From Paraconiothyrium sp. Pb-2020 (lineage: Eukaryota; Ascomycota; Dothideomycetes; Pleosporales; Didymosphaeriaceae), in assembly GCA_022419385.1 (NCBI GenBank), contig JAJUBI010000006.1, positions 3,410,001-3,474,000 of the forward strand: 64,000 nt of DNA. Reading direction: 5' to 3'. Shown here piece by piece: positions 31,401 to 42,895 of the stretch (position 1 is the first letter of the stretch; each line of letters opens with the position of its first letter). Position numbers and translations under genes: made by a program. A model generated the notes under the pieces. That model had not been told where the DNA came from and made no database searches. It worked only from the letters and a program-made list of their open reading frames with translations.

Positions 31401-34188
31401 CATATCGCCCCGGATGCATACATGTAGATATCCCCTGATCAAAACCCCAGCGATTGTGCCTCCCCCGCAATGGGCTATCCACTCGCGCCCCAGTCCTAGT
31501 TCCATCCTTCTGCGCAAGCGCACGAATGGCTGTACTGCCGTGAAGTGGCACGGCCCGAGGTAAGACAACGCCCGTCCCGCTCGCTCGCCTTGAAGGGGCG
31601 AAGTAGACCAGCGTACGAAACGCAGACGAGAGACACGCATCCAACTTGTGAGAATCAGCATCCTTTTGCGCTGCACGCTGTGGATGCTAGGAAAGGGTGA
31701 CCTGAGGGTTGGGGCTCGAGGATTGTGTTACGGAACTGAGTGCTGCCAACAGCGTGGGAGAAACGAAGACCTTTTCTGACATGAAAGGTAACCTGAAGAA
31801 CAGGGCGCAGCATCCTGAGGCAATGAATGTTTGTTGGGACGTGGGATGGTCTTCCTTCCCAGAGTGAAGCGCTCGATCGACTGATTGATAGTAGGCAATA
31901 GCATCTCGCGGGCATACATACAATAGACCTCTATAGACGATCAACCCAATCAACGCCCCTTGCGGCCGTAAAACGTGCCCGCAAGTCAAAGGAACTGCCC
32001 TGCATCGTCGCGAGCCAGCATTCTTTTATCCAGTAAGGAATAGAATAGACTCCGCATTTCTCGCGCGATCCATCCACGTCGAAGACCCTGCCGTCGGCGC
32101 ATCTCAATCACCCGCCCGACGGCACTGCTGCTGCATCTCCCCATCCCAATGTCGACATGCACACTATGGCCTCGGACCGTACTCCTCCCGTCACTGCTCC
32201 CATCCCATCCCATCCCATGCAAGCATGAACGAACGATCCTACGACCATCAACATGCCCGCCATCCATCAGGCCGCATCGCAATGTGCCCTCCGCATACAC
32301 ACACCCGCTCAAACACGCTGCCTAAATAATTGTCCCAAAGTACTCTGCATCCCCTCCCCATCCAGACACGTCTACATGGCCCCATTCCCCAAGCATCTAC
32401 ATCCAACACGTCCCCCCGGTCCCCAGCGAATCATCGGGCGCGCCTCCAAACGGCAGGATCTGAGCCGCAGCGTTACAGTGACAGGGCCCATCCCGGCAGA
32501 CGGCCATCCACCGCGGGACGTGCAGGCTCAAGGGTGGCCGTGCACCTGCCACTGTGCGGCCCCGGTCGGCCTGTCTGCGGCATTGTTCGATGGTCACTGT
32601 CTGCTATCGATGGTGGGGTTATCTCGCGTCTGGTGTTGTCATGGCTGGGGAGACGGCGTGCCGACGGCTGGCTGGATGGCTGGCTAAGAGGGGGAATGCA
32701 TGCGCAGTCATTCTCTGTACCACGGGGCGGGCGGCGGGTGAGATGGTTTATGACAGACAAGGCGGACGAACAGCGCGACCGCTTAGCCGTTCAGCGGTTG
32801 CCTACTTACCATACTTACCACGCTGGCCCTCACGCTGCCGCTCTCTGTCTGCTGCCTCAGGTAAGAGAAACCTGAGGCATGTGTGCGCATGTCGCCGGAT
32901 CAGCCCGGCCACGTACACAATACATGTCGCAGGCAGGAGACGCTGCATCGAGCGTAGCTACAGTACCGTGACGGCGATCTCATCTGGGGGCCAAAACGGC
33001 TCGCGGGTAGCAGACCCACCACCCTCCGCGGGCGGCCAGCGATCGACCCTCACTCAGCAAGTGGCAAGCTCAAAGAACGACACGAGACTTCTCGAAACAC
33101 GAACGTTGGACGATCGCTGTTGCCGCGCCCAGCTGAGGACGCTGCCAGAGGCTGAAGCCGATCGCTCGTCAAGCCCTCGTGTTGTGCAGGCAAAGGCGAG
33201 CACGCTCCAGAGCTTTGGGGCCGCCGCCGCGCCCGTATCCGCCCTAGGCTCGTCCATAAATAAAATACGACGAGTACCTTGCGGCATCGCATCAGCATCG
33301 CATCGCAGTGCGAGAAGCTTCGTGTTTGTACCTGTCCATCTTCGTAACTCTGCGTGTGAACCAAGGCAGCGGAAAGTGCAATGCGAAAAAAGACGGCAGA
33401 CCAAAGTTGCGTGGTAAAGATAGCAGCAATAAATATTATCCTAGTAACTACAGCGTTTCGAAGCGAATGTATCAAGGTTGTCCCATCCAGTCTTCGTGAA
33501 CGCCAGCGGGAACCCCCCGACTCGAAGACAAGACAAAACGCCTGGAGATGCTAACAAGGCTCAACGCCCAACCCGAAAATGATGTGCGTTAATCGTGACA
33601 CTGAACAAACAAGTCCCTCGAGGGTATAACCAGAGATCAAAACAGAAAAACATGACCACCTTTTTGTTCCTTCCCATGGAGATGTTCCAAGACACCGTAT
33701 ATACAAGCGGAACATCCTCCGTCATCTTCGTACATTGAGAGACACTGTAGAGGAGAAGACTAGGCGAAGTAGAGCATCGTATCCGAAGCTCTGCACGCTA
33801 GCCCTGGATGCTGTGCACGCGACGCGTGGACGAGCAGGGTGTTGTGCGAACACGAGCCCGGCAAATGGCGCAGTGGTGTGCAGCGTGCGATGCACCTCAC
33901 CGCTATGAGCGCGGAGGAAGTCGTCGCGATGCACCATCGAAGAGACCATTCAACGAAAGCGAGAGTAAACATGACAAGCAGGCAGGCTGCGCGGGCCCCT
34001 CCCGAGTAGCTCAACGCTAAGCATGTGGGCTAAGCCCAAAGCGAGTTGGTATCGTGGCTTGGTACCTATTATCGTCAGTATTCGGGTTTCGTGACGAACG
34101 GACGCCTGGGAGAACCCTCCCCGCGTCCGCTAGCTGGGCGACTTACCAGAATGTCATTTTTTTACGTGCCCGAAAGCCCGGGTCCAAC
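28431..34188. other. 5.7-kb gene-poor region
   Basis: I find no supported gene. Long frames such as 32554-33417 (+) and 31131-31676 (-) are Arg/Ser/Cys-rich and overlap frames on the other strand, as expected for GC-rich non-coding DNA. It contains a decayed tandem repeat (30089-30440) and a short CATCC-type microsatellite (about 32199-32219). The right end should hold the 3' UTR of the Zn2Cys6 gene. It may include non-coding transcripts or remnants too decayed to identify. Confidence 0.45.
30089..30440. repeat. Decayed tandem repeat, three units of roughly 110-135 bp
   Basis: Three units begin with a common sequence (GAACATGACGATGC at 30091, GAAAACATGACGGTGCGTCT at 30204, GAAACATGACGGGGCGTCTC at 30341). 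They share an inner block (CCACGCGATGAACTTTCGCTGG, 22 nt here given as CCACGCGATGAACTTT plus CGCTGG, versus CCACGCGACGAACTTTGTCG and CCCACGCGACAAGCTCGTTG) and a later GCATGCAG/GCATGATGCA-like block. A weaker fourth copy may precede them near 30005-30060. There is no open frame across the array. Confidence 0.6.
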
Positions 34189-35286
34189 TCAGAAGGTCTG
34201 GGTGCGGGGAACGATGATGTCTTCCCAGATGGGCTGAGGTGCCTTGGGGTAAGGTGCGTACGACCTCACGTTGTCCATGAAGGAGGTGCTGACCATCGGC
34301 TTTCCCATCGGCTGGCCAGCGTGGGATTGAACGTTGTTCCACTCCTGCTGCGCGTGGTGTGGCGAGTTGAACTCCTCTGTTGAAGCTTCGCTGAGAGAAA
34401 GCGAAGGAACACCCTTGCTGTGAGGCATGCCCATGGGATGCTGAGGCGGCGACACAGACAGAGCGGGATGCGACCAGGTGTTCATGACGGTTGGTGAATC
34501 GCACATTCCCATAGGCGTGATGCTCTCTGGCTCCGGAGTCGACCACATGTTGTTGGGAAGCATGGCAGGCATGTCATGCTCGAAGCCGAGTCCGACAGCC
34601 ATGGAACCATCGTCAGACCAGCTTGGTGTGCTCATGTACTGGTCAAAAGGATCGGCGATGGCAATGGGGTCATTGAAGGCAAATGGCTCCGGAGTGGAGG
34701 GCGTCATAGCGCGGCTGGAGGTGATGTAGCTGTTCTGGTCCATGGAGCGAGAGAAACCTCCCATGTTAGGCTCAGGGCTGCTTGAGTACGAGTACTCGTC
34801 GATGATCTGAGGAGTGTAAGAGGTGGGCAGTGGTGTGAGCATGTTGGGGAAGTTGTTGAAGTTTGCTGGGTACTGGCTGAGTTTGGCGGCGGTGTGGAAG
34901 TCCATCTGTGAAACTGTTCGCATGATCTGTGGCCGTCCCGAGGATGGAATGCTGCGCGGCGAAGTACCCATGGTAGGAATGGAGCTGGTGGTGGGGAACC
35001 TCTTGGGCGAGACGAGGTGCTTGGTGGGTTTCCTGTAGCTGTTGTCCGATGTGCGGCGAGTTGATCGAGGCTCGCACTGGAGACCCTTTGCTGTGCAGCG
35101 AGAGCAGGAAGGAACGGCCTTGTCACACTTGGTCTTTGCCTTTGCGCAGATAGTGCAGGCAATTGCTCGTCGTTGAGACATCCTTTGGTAGGGGTTGTGA
35201 GGTTTGTGTGGTTGGTATGGCGAGGTCTGAGCAGATGGGTTGGGGGAGGACAGCTTGGGTGCCTCGACTTGTGTGGGTTGGTTCAT
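34189..35286 (-). CDS. Zn2Cys6 (C6) transcription factor
   Basis: A single exon of 365 residues from the ATG at 35286 (MNQPTQVEAP); two in-frame Met-like codons lie upstream, but this is the first good start. The DNA-binding domain is near the N-terminus: CTICAKAKTKC then CSRCTAKGLQC, with Cys at residues 44, 47, 54, 61, 64 and 71 (C-x2-C-x6-C-x6-C-x2-C-x6-C), which binds two zinc ions. The rest is low-complexity, rich in Pro, Ser, Met and Asn (TPEPFAFND, PMGMPHSKGV), and lacks the fungal middle-homology domain, so this is a short regulator. It ends with an aromatic/Pro-rich PQPIWEDIIVPRTQTF. Its targets are unknown. The very long upstream region (to 38435) could hold complex control elements. 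Confidence 0.93.
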   Translation of the reverse strand: MNQPTQVEAPKLSSPNPSAQTSPYQPHKPHNPYQRMSQRRAIACTICAKAKTKCDKAVPSCSRCTAKGLQCEPRSTRRTSDNSYRKPTKHLVSPKRFPTTSSIPTMGTSPRSIPSSGRPQIMRTVSQMDFHTAAKLSQYPANFNNFPNMLTPLPTSYTPQIIDEYSYSSSPEPNMGGFSRSMDQNSYITSSRAMTPSTPEPFAFNDPIAIADPFDQYMSTPSWSDDGSMAVGLGFEHDMPAMLPNNMWSTPEPESITPMGMCDSPTVMNTWSHPALSVSPPQHPMGMPHSKGVPSLSLSEASTEEFNSPHHAQQEWNNVQSHAGQPMGKPMVSTSFMDNVRSYAPYPKAPQPIWEDIIVPRTQTF

Positions 35287-38200
35287 GGTGACAGTGTGTG
35301 TTATGTAGTAGGTCAAGGTAGTGGGGTGATGTCGGAGAGTGAAGTAGGATTGTCACGGAAGTTGTACTGGGTGAAGATGTGCAGAGGGGGGAGCTCGAGG
35401 GATATAAAATAGTAACGGGAGTGTTTTGGCAGATGGCACTAGCGCGGGAGGGGTGTGTGCTCTTGGTGGCTGAACCGAGAACTGGAGCACTTACGTGGGA
35501 TAGTACTCGATCACAGACTGCTGGTCGAGCTCGGGAACCTCGCATGAGGGGCCATCAACGGCTGCCCAGTGCAGGATTCAGGTCGGGCATAAGCCAATGA
35601 GCGTGCAGCCAAGGTTACTTTCCCACCAAGTGGCCGACCTCCTTCCAAGATAGTTCGGCGAAGTGCTATGGGTCTGTCAATCCTGCCAGCGAGCGGTCCC
35701 AAGCGCCTCGTGCTGGGGTCCCTGTCTCGAGGGTTGCTGGGATCCGCAGAGCAGGGAGCTAAAGGTGCAGTTGAGCGCAGCAGTGCCTTGCCTGTTTCAG
35801 TTCAAGGTCGAGCTGCAGGGGCATGTCCTGCAGGCTGACGACCGGCATCGCACGTCCCCCGTCGATGATCTGACCGTCGCGATGACGATGAACTCGAATC
35901 TCAACCGAGTTGTGGCTTGGGCCCTCCGGACGTCGATGCGTAGCTTGTAACAGCCATCTTTGCACGATGCCTGATTGATCCGGCGACTGCGGGCGGAGGA
36001 TTAGTCTGGGCCAGCGAATGCTTAGAGATGCTGTGAATAGAGTGCGGAGCCTCATGGCTAGTCAGTGTCGTGTGGGACGGCATTGTAAAGAGTGACAGCC
36101 ACAGACACTGGGGATCCTAGCGGCGGGCGACGGCGCATCGTGGAGACTCGAGAGGGACTGCCTGCCTGTCACGCTCTGGGCTCGCCACGGACGGCCGCTC
36201 TCGAGCAGGCGGATGTACGAGGATAGGCACAAGCGCAAGACCTGCAGGTGTCTAATTTGCTTGGACGCTTTGGCGGGGAGGGCGCATGGGTGGTGTCGCC
36301 AGCAGTTGTTTTTGGCGGGCCGCTAGGCTGGCCTGCCAGGGGTGGGGGTGCCGCCGCAGCCTCGTCCAGCGCAGTGCACTCTGCACAGTGGACTATGCGT
36401 GCGAAAAAGGCCTATACGCGAAGGCCGTTGCGGACATTCGCCCATGGCCGACGCTGGACTGCTGAGCTAATGGCGTAGACAGAGCAGAGCGACGTGCGGC
36501 TCTGCGCTGCGGACTTGCCAAGGGCTAATTAGCTCCGGGAGAGCGCAAAGCATGACCTTCGGGCCAGAACAGGTAATCCCATAGGCGCACAAACGCGCAC
36601 TCTGCCCAATCATGCCCCGTGGAAATCCTCACTAAACGTCGCACAAGCCTCTTTTGGGTAGGCCGCCCGCCCCATAAGGAAGTATTAACGTCCTGTGTGG
36701 CTGCTTTGGTCTTGAAACACACCCGACGGTGAGCGTACAGGCCTCTTGCTTCAGTGTACCCCAACAGGTATTGCCGAATGCTTCTAGAAACCCGTGACTA
36801 CGCTGAACAGCCTCCTCATAGTACAGGCTCTTGAACAGTGTCGTCCGTACTCCGTCGACACTAAAGGAGCACTGAACTTGCTAAGGGCACGCCGGTACGC
36901 CGATGGGGAGATGCACTGACGCATTCTGGACTGGGTCTCCCAGAAGGGGGCCTACCACGAAAAACGAAGAACAGCTGCAGATTGCTTAGGCATCCTGCGT
37001 CGAGATTGATCAGAATGTCACCCTTCTTGGTCGCTCGAGACAAGTCCAGTGCAATGACAGCCGACCGCTCAGGAGAAAAAACCGCCGACTTCCAGATGAT
37101 TTCGGTGCCACCGAGTTGACTAGCTCACGTTTGAGTTGGACCATGATCACCATCGTGCTCGTCTGGGAGTACCCTCGATGGATGCGAGGGATGGTACGGT
37201 CCAGCGTACACGGTCCAACATACGCTGGAGTGTGCACACCTCAAAGAAACTTCCCTATCCAATCTCAACATCTTCATCCTTCGGTTGGCCTTACATCGTC
37301 GGCCCGTGATCGAGGCGCTGCGGAAATAAACACGCAAACGCCTTACTACCCTATCATCTCAGAGAGCACTGCACATGGCATGCTTCGATGGACCCTCGGC
37401 TACACGGACGGGGGAACTGTTCGCACGACTGTACAACCGTGCGAACGGACTTGATTCTGCAATGTTCACAATACGATTTGGGATGTAACCGTTTAGGCTT
37501 GCTGTCAAAACAGGCGGGTGGTTCCTTGGGGGCCACTATAACCTTTTCGCCTCCCTTATGAGCTTCCGAGATAGCTATCGCGCGATGTGAGGCCTGAAGC
37601 TGCAATTGCGGCTCGTGATTAACTTTCAACATGGCTCTCATATTGCTTCCAGGGCCGTGCCTCGGTGAAGCCGTAATCGAAAGAACCCACTTCTTGAGCG
37701 ACTGTGTGCATTCAACTTGAACAGCATCAGAATGCGTCGGCTAGGGCTTAGGGCAGTAGCCACTTGGACCAGGTGGTAGTGTACCTGCAGGGCCAAGCGT
37801 TTCCTGAAGCGGCAGGCTTCGTTTCAGGTCGTCTTGCCACACTGCACTGTGGTTTAGAGTTGTCCGGAGTCGAGGTATGGTGGGGTTGGGGCTGAGTCGA
37901 CGCTATGGCGGCCATGGCTTGCTGCAGGTACGAGTTAGCAGCTAGTATCTGCAAAGCACTCGAGCTCATCTCCGTCGAGTATCTCGACTTGACATTGTGG
38001 AGTGATGACAGGGGCAGTCGCGAGAGAGATCAGCATAGCCTCTGTACATCATGCAGTTATTCATAGACCAGATGCTTGCTTCGGTAATGAGATCTGCAGT
38101 CACGTCGATCATGATGGATACGCTAAGTAGCATATTCCCAATCAGTCCCGTGATCTTTAGAATGTCCTTGTGTGTGTTTTAGTGGATTTGTGGTAGTGAT

Positions 38201-38435
38201 TGTGGTGAAGGCGACGCGGTCGAGGCAGTTCAGTGCTGTCGTGAACATCGCGTCCTCGGCCCCGGAACAATCCAGCAACCGTTAGCGCCCCATGCAGCGA
38301 ATTTGCTATTGTTGGCCGGTCGCGTGTGCTCACCGCGTCATCATTCAATTTCAGTTTCTCCACTGCGTCGCTCAAGTCTGGTACCGCCCGGTAGCTGTCG
38401 CATTGATTTGATATTGGGAGTGCAAAGCCAGAAAT
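35287..38435. promoter_or_regulatory. Long divergent upstream region, C6 regulator and thiamine pyrophosphokinase
   Basis: 3.1 kb between divergent start codons without a supported gene. It contains a perfect 9-bp inverted repeat with a 10-nt loop (37419-37446). Long promoters or 5' leaders are common for fungal regulators, so much of this may belong to the Zn2Cys6 gene. I see no tRNA, riboswitch or named site. Confidence 0.4.
37419..37446. repeat. Perfect inverted repeat (stem-loop)
   Basis: GTTCGCACG at 37419-37427 and its exact complement CGTGCGAAC at 37438-37446, separated by ACTGTACAAC. It could be a dimeric protein site or an RNA hairpin, or chance in 3 kb of non-coding DNA. Confidence 0.6.
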
Positions 38436-39286
38436 ATGAGTGTGAGCGAGGAGCGCGTCTTCGACCTGTCGCAGTACCTGGTACAGCGCAAGGAATCCTC
38501 GGATGTGACCGCACCAGATTTACTCATCCTTAACCAGCCAATCAGTGACTTTGCTGTTTTTGTACGACTCTGGGCCCAGTCGAAGTACCGGTTATGCGCG
38601 GACGGCGGCGCAAATCACCTCTATGATATGTTTAGTGGTGAGCTGGAGGCTCGCAGAACAGATTATGTGGGTGGACCGTTGTTTCGAAGAGGCACAATGT
38701 TGACCGGAACCAGATCCCAGATTCGATCCACGGGGACCTCGATTCAGTGCGCGATGATGTACGCTCATTCTATGCCCATCACGGCACTCAAGTAACCCAG
38801 CTTGTCGATGATTATAGCACGGATTTTGCAAAAGCCATGCAGAAGATCACAGCTAATAACTCGTCCGCATCATCGCGCGAGGTACTTGTGCTGGGAACTT
38901 TGGCTGGAAGAGTTGACCATGCCTTTGGAATGTTGCACGACATGATTCGTGAAGAAACTACAGATCCCCGCTTGCGATTATGGCTGTATTCCGAAACAAA
39001 TGTATCGTTTATTCTAAGAAATCCCCACAACATCATCAAGGGTGCGCTTTCAAACCAAAATTTTACTGAGAATGTTGGCATCCTACCCGTCTATGGACCT
39101 GCCACGATCAGTACGGCTGGGCTAGAATGGGACGTTCGAGACTGGGCAACACGATTAGGAACCCAAGTCAGTACCAGCAATCACGTGAAGGCGGATGAGA
39201 TTCACATTCGAACGAACGCTCCCGTCCTCTTTACCATTGAAAGGGCCGCTTCGAGTACGGACAGTCATGCGACGCCAGCTCAATAA
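38436..39286 (+). CDS. Thiamine pyrophosphokinase (Thi80 type), 2 exons
   Basis: The enzyme transfers pyrophosphate from ATP to thiamine to make thiamine diphosphate in the cytosol. Exons 38436-38666 and 38714-39286 (47-nt intron) give 267 residues. Family signatures are in order: YRLCADGGANHLYDM (ATP/Mg site), IPDSIHGDLDSV restored by the splice, DDYSTDFAKAMQKI, and LGTLAGRVDHAFGMLHDM (thiamine-binding half). The C-terminal beta-sandwich has NVGILPVYGPATISTAGLEW and ends in an Ala/Ser/Thr tail. All catalytic acidic residues appear present. I see no thiamine-diphosphate riboswitch elements upstream. Confidence 0.95.
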
Positions 39287-40509
39287 CCTCCGAGTGTTCC
39301 TACGGCTCAAAGATCGCCAAAGTACCCAAAACGAACGACCCACTGCGCCATGTATGTTAATGCGTCTATTTCCCGACGTTCTATCCTTCCATATTGAAGG
39401 TTTGCTAACCAAACGACCAGGGCACCACGTTTCGTTTCCCCAGCAAGGCATACTCGAAGACGTGCCGCGACGTACCGCTTCCCGCGCGCATAGAACGCAT
39501 AACGATCGCCTAAATTTAAATTTACGAACGGCAAGCCGCCAGACCGACCCTTGAAAGCAACGGACCCCAGAGTTGTCGAATCGTGGGGTTTTCATTATGC
39601 GGGTCACGCCTCTGTTACAGATCCTCAGGCCGCGGGACACAGCCACCCTCTATAAGGACCACCTCATTTTGCGGCGACATTCTATTGCGATAACTACCAA
39701 AAATAAAACGACATTGCGATGCAACGCTGCAATATTCAATTGGCTAGGTTTAATGTTATTTGGCAATAGTACAATTCACGTCGCGTGACTGCTATGCACC
39801 AGCCCGCGTGCGCAAGATGAAGCTCCCGCTCTGCTAGCTGCGTTGCATCCGTCAATCTGATCATCGCATCCTACATCAGTTCTCAAGTTTGCAGGCCTTT
39901 GCGCGGGTAAATCTCCTCAGATTGTCGCTCCATCTTCTGTTCTGTTGCAGCCCACCTCGAATGAAGCAAATCAACGATACACTGCAAGCTTTTTTAAAAA
40001 CAAACTTCCCTCTATCCGGCAATATCATGAAATGTATAGAGTATGTTTCGCGCAGCTGTAGCACTTGAGCTGTGCGGTCGGTGACACACGGGACTGAGAG
40101 ACGACCCTTCCATACTCTACGTTCAATACGTTCAATACGTTCAATGCGTTCCACGGTACGGCCTAGAGGCCAACGAACCACGACGTCTCTCTTGGCTGTC
40201 ATCCACTTCTGGCCTTCATGATTATTTTAGCAGCGCTAGCTCCCGGTTTTGTACCATAAAGCGCATCATCGCAATGGCGAAGCTCCCATTGACGGCTACA
40301 GTGTCCGTTGAGGAGCTGGGTCCAAAGCTAACCAATTACCCAGCTACCGTAGGTGAACTGCTGTTGCTCAGCGAGCTTTATGAGTTTGGGGATTGGTGAT
40401 AATGAGGCTTCGATGCCTCACCAACATTTCGAACAGCGCTCCTTCATATCCCCCCAAAGCCTAAAGCCTGGCTTCCTGCTGATAACATTGTAGCGAATTG
40501 AGACGACGC
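39287..40509. other. Intergenic with a short tandem repeat
   Basis: 1.2 kb between two plus-strand genes. It contains about three copies of a ten-base unit (GTTCAATACG-like, 40120-40146). A minus-strand frame at 39307-39534 reads rather protein-like (MPFVNLNLGDRYAFYARGKR) but has no ATG start or known family. An upstream exon of the GH16 gene could lie near 40274, but I could not join it convincingly. Confidence 0.35.
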
Positions 40510-42895
40510 ATGGAGTATGACCACAGCGGAACAGCACAGCACACTCAGACAACACTGTCTAGGTCGGCCAGCGTACCTACGATGGTGCAAAACCAGTCAA
40601 ACCTGCCCGTGCAAGCTAGACGGTCGTCGTCGGCTTCGTTTGCAGAGCGAGCCCCAGCTACACTTAACGGAGAAGAGGCTCGAGCCTGGCAGGGATCCAT
40701 GAGCGTTATGGACGACCGTCCAAGAAGTCTCCATGAACAGGGCAAAATGTCGTCCTTTGACAGCCAGATCCAGCGCACAAGTACTCCACCACCGGATGAA
40801 GTTCTGCAATCGCGGATCGATTGCGCCCAGACTGGCTCCGACACCGCGGATAATTCCAGAGGCAGTAGCGAGTGCAAGACAGCATCTAACCCTGGCGCAA
40901 AAGCCGGACCTTCATTGTCTGCTTCCCAGCACACGCCTGACAGCCCGGTACGTCGAAGGCCGCAATCGAGGGCACAGGTACAGTCAGCGCTTGGACGCGC
41001 AGCACAGGCAAGCACCGATCTTCAGCGGTTTGGCAGTTCATTGACAGTTCACGATCTTGGTACGGATTATTCACGATACTATGATCCTTTCACAGACAGT
41101 TGGAAGAACTCCTTTGCCGGGACATACTCACGCCCCTCCAGCCGCCTATCACGGTCCAACGCACACGCAACTGCGACCGCCACTGGTTCAACAAATACCT
41201 TTCTAACGCCTTCGGCCTCAACTACAAATCTAGTCGGGAACATACACGTTGAAGAGAAAGTGTTCTTGATAGACGATCGCCTCGGTGCGCCATACGAGGA
41301 GAAAGGCGGTTTAGAGTGGCCGCTTTGGGGAGACGAGGCAGAAGACGACGATGCGATGCACCTGCCGCACCCCGACGATGATAAGCTGTTCAAGATACAC
41401 TGGAAGGAACGGTTTTCACGAAAACACATTATACCTACAACGGGCGTCATTCTCATGATGGTCGGGCTGTTCATTATCTTCATTGCTCTTCCTGTCCTGG
41501 CATACACGGGCGTCTTACATTACCTAGCAGGATACGAAACGCCTTTAGACAATTACCCGCGGAAAGAGGACTGGGCTTGGGTCAATGACATAGCGTATCC
41601 GCTATTTCAACACATCCGGAGTGGCCTCCTCGACCCTGATACTCCTGCCCATGCTATGCGAAAGATGGGGGAATTTGGTGATGAGTACGAGCTTGTGTTC
41701 AGTGATGAATTCAACAGCAACAACCGCACCTTTTACGATGGAGATGACCCATACTTCTTTGCTCCGGACGTTTGGTATGGTGCGACCCAGGATCTGGAAT
41801 GGTACGATCCTGACGCGGTCACAACTTGGGACGGCGTTCTAGAATTGCGATTGGACCGGTTCAGGAACCATGGACTAGAATTCCGTTCCGGCATGCTGAA
41901 TAGTTGGAACCACCTCTGCTTCAAAGGGGGCATCTTCGAAGTTTCAATGTCGCTGCCTGGACCGGCAGGTGTCCACGGCCTCTGGCCCGGTGTTTGGACG
42001 CTGGGCAACCTGGGACGGCCGGGATACATGTCAACCACAGACGGGACTTGGCCGTACACTTATCAAGCTTGTGACGTGGGTATAACACCCAATCAGTCGA
42101 GTCTAGATGGACTCTCATGGCTTCCTGGCCAGAGATTGCCCTCATGCACATGTCCAAGTGAAGATCACCCTACACCAGGCACTGGTCGCGGGGCACCTGA
42201 AATTGACGTCGCGGAGATAAGCGTGAGCTACAACGAAGGGAAGCTGCCCGTTGCCACTCAAAGCTACCAAGTCGCGCCTTTCGATATATGGTACTATCCC
42301 AACTATGAATTTACTGCGTTTCCCGACCAGCGCTTAAGCTACACCAACACCTATACGGGCGGTCCTTTCCAGCAAGCTATCTCTGCAACCACCAATCTGA
42401 ATCATGACTGGTATGATGGCAAAGCATACCAACGCTTCTCATTCGAATACGTTCCTGGCGATAAAGAAGGATCGCATATCACCTGGAAGGTGGGAGGGCA
42501 AACCATGTTCACGATAGACGGCCGTGCCCTCGGTCCCAATGGCAACATCCAAGCGCGTCAAATCTCGCAGGAGCCAATGTCCTTGGTCTTGAACCTCGGC
42601 ATTAGCAACTCATGGACGTGGGTCAACTGGGAAGAGCTAATCTTTCCAACGGTACTGCGAGTAGACTATGTGCGCTGGTACCAGAAAAAAGGCGAGAACT
42701 TGGTGACGTGCGATCCACCTGGGTTCGAGACCACGAAGTACATTAAAGAGCATATTCACGCATATACTAATCCGAACTTCACGGTGAGTTTCCTCGATTC
42801 GATACATTGACAGCAGCATGTGATCTGATAATGTGTAGAAATGGGACCAGACCGGTTATAGTTGGCCGAAGCACAAGTTGAATAGCGACTGCTAG
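40510..42895 (+). CDS. Kre6/Skn1-type beta-1,6-glucan synthesis protein (GH16 family), 2 exons
   Basis: Exons 40510-42783 and 42839-42895 (intron gtgagt...tgtgtag) give 776 residues, ending KWDQTGYSWPKHKLNSDC. It is a type II membrane protein: a Ser/Thr/Gln-rich cytoplasmic N-terminus of about 300 residues, one helix at about 309-335 (TTGVILMMVGLFIIFIALPV), then a lumenal GH16 fold (LVFSDEFNSNNRTFYDGDDP, GHWL-like GVHGLWPGVWTLGN). The catalytic motif EIDVAE (residues 564-569) keeps both Glu residues. Kre6/Skn1 proteins are needed for cell-wall beta-1,6-glucan, acting in the ER/Golgi, possibly as transglycosylases. The ATG at 40510 is the first in the open frame; a small upstream exon is possible. 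Confidence 0.93.

Noticed and set aside
32554..33417. 287-codon plus-strand frame in the gene-poor region
   Set aside because: Arg/Ser/Ala/Cys-rich, overlapped by long frames on the other strand, no motif; typical of GC-rich non-coding DNA.
39307..39534. 75-codon minus-strand frame after the thiamine pyrophosphokinase gene
   Set aside because: Protein-like in places but no ATG start, family or splice partner; might be a gene relic.
40274..40351. Possible first exon of the Kre6/Skn1 gene (MAKLPLTATVSVEELG)
   Set aside because: An acceptor exists at 40491-40492, but I found no donor giving a convincing in-phase join, so I kept the ATG at 40510.
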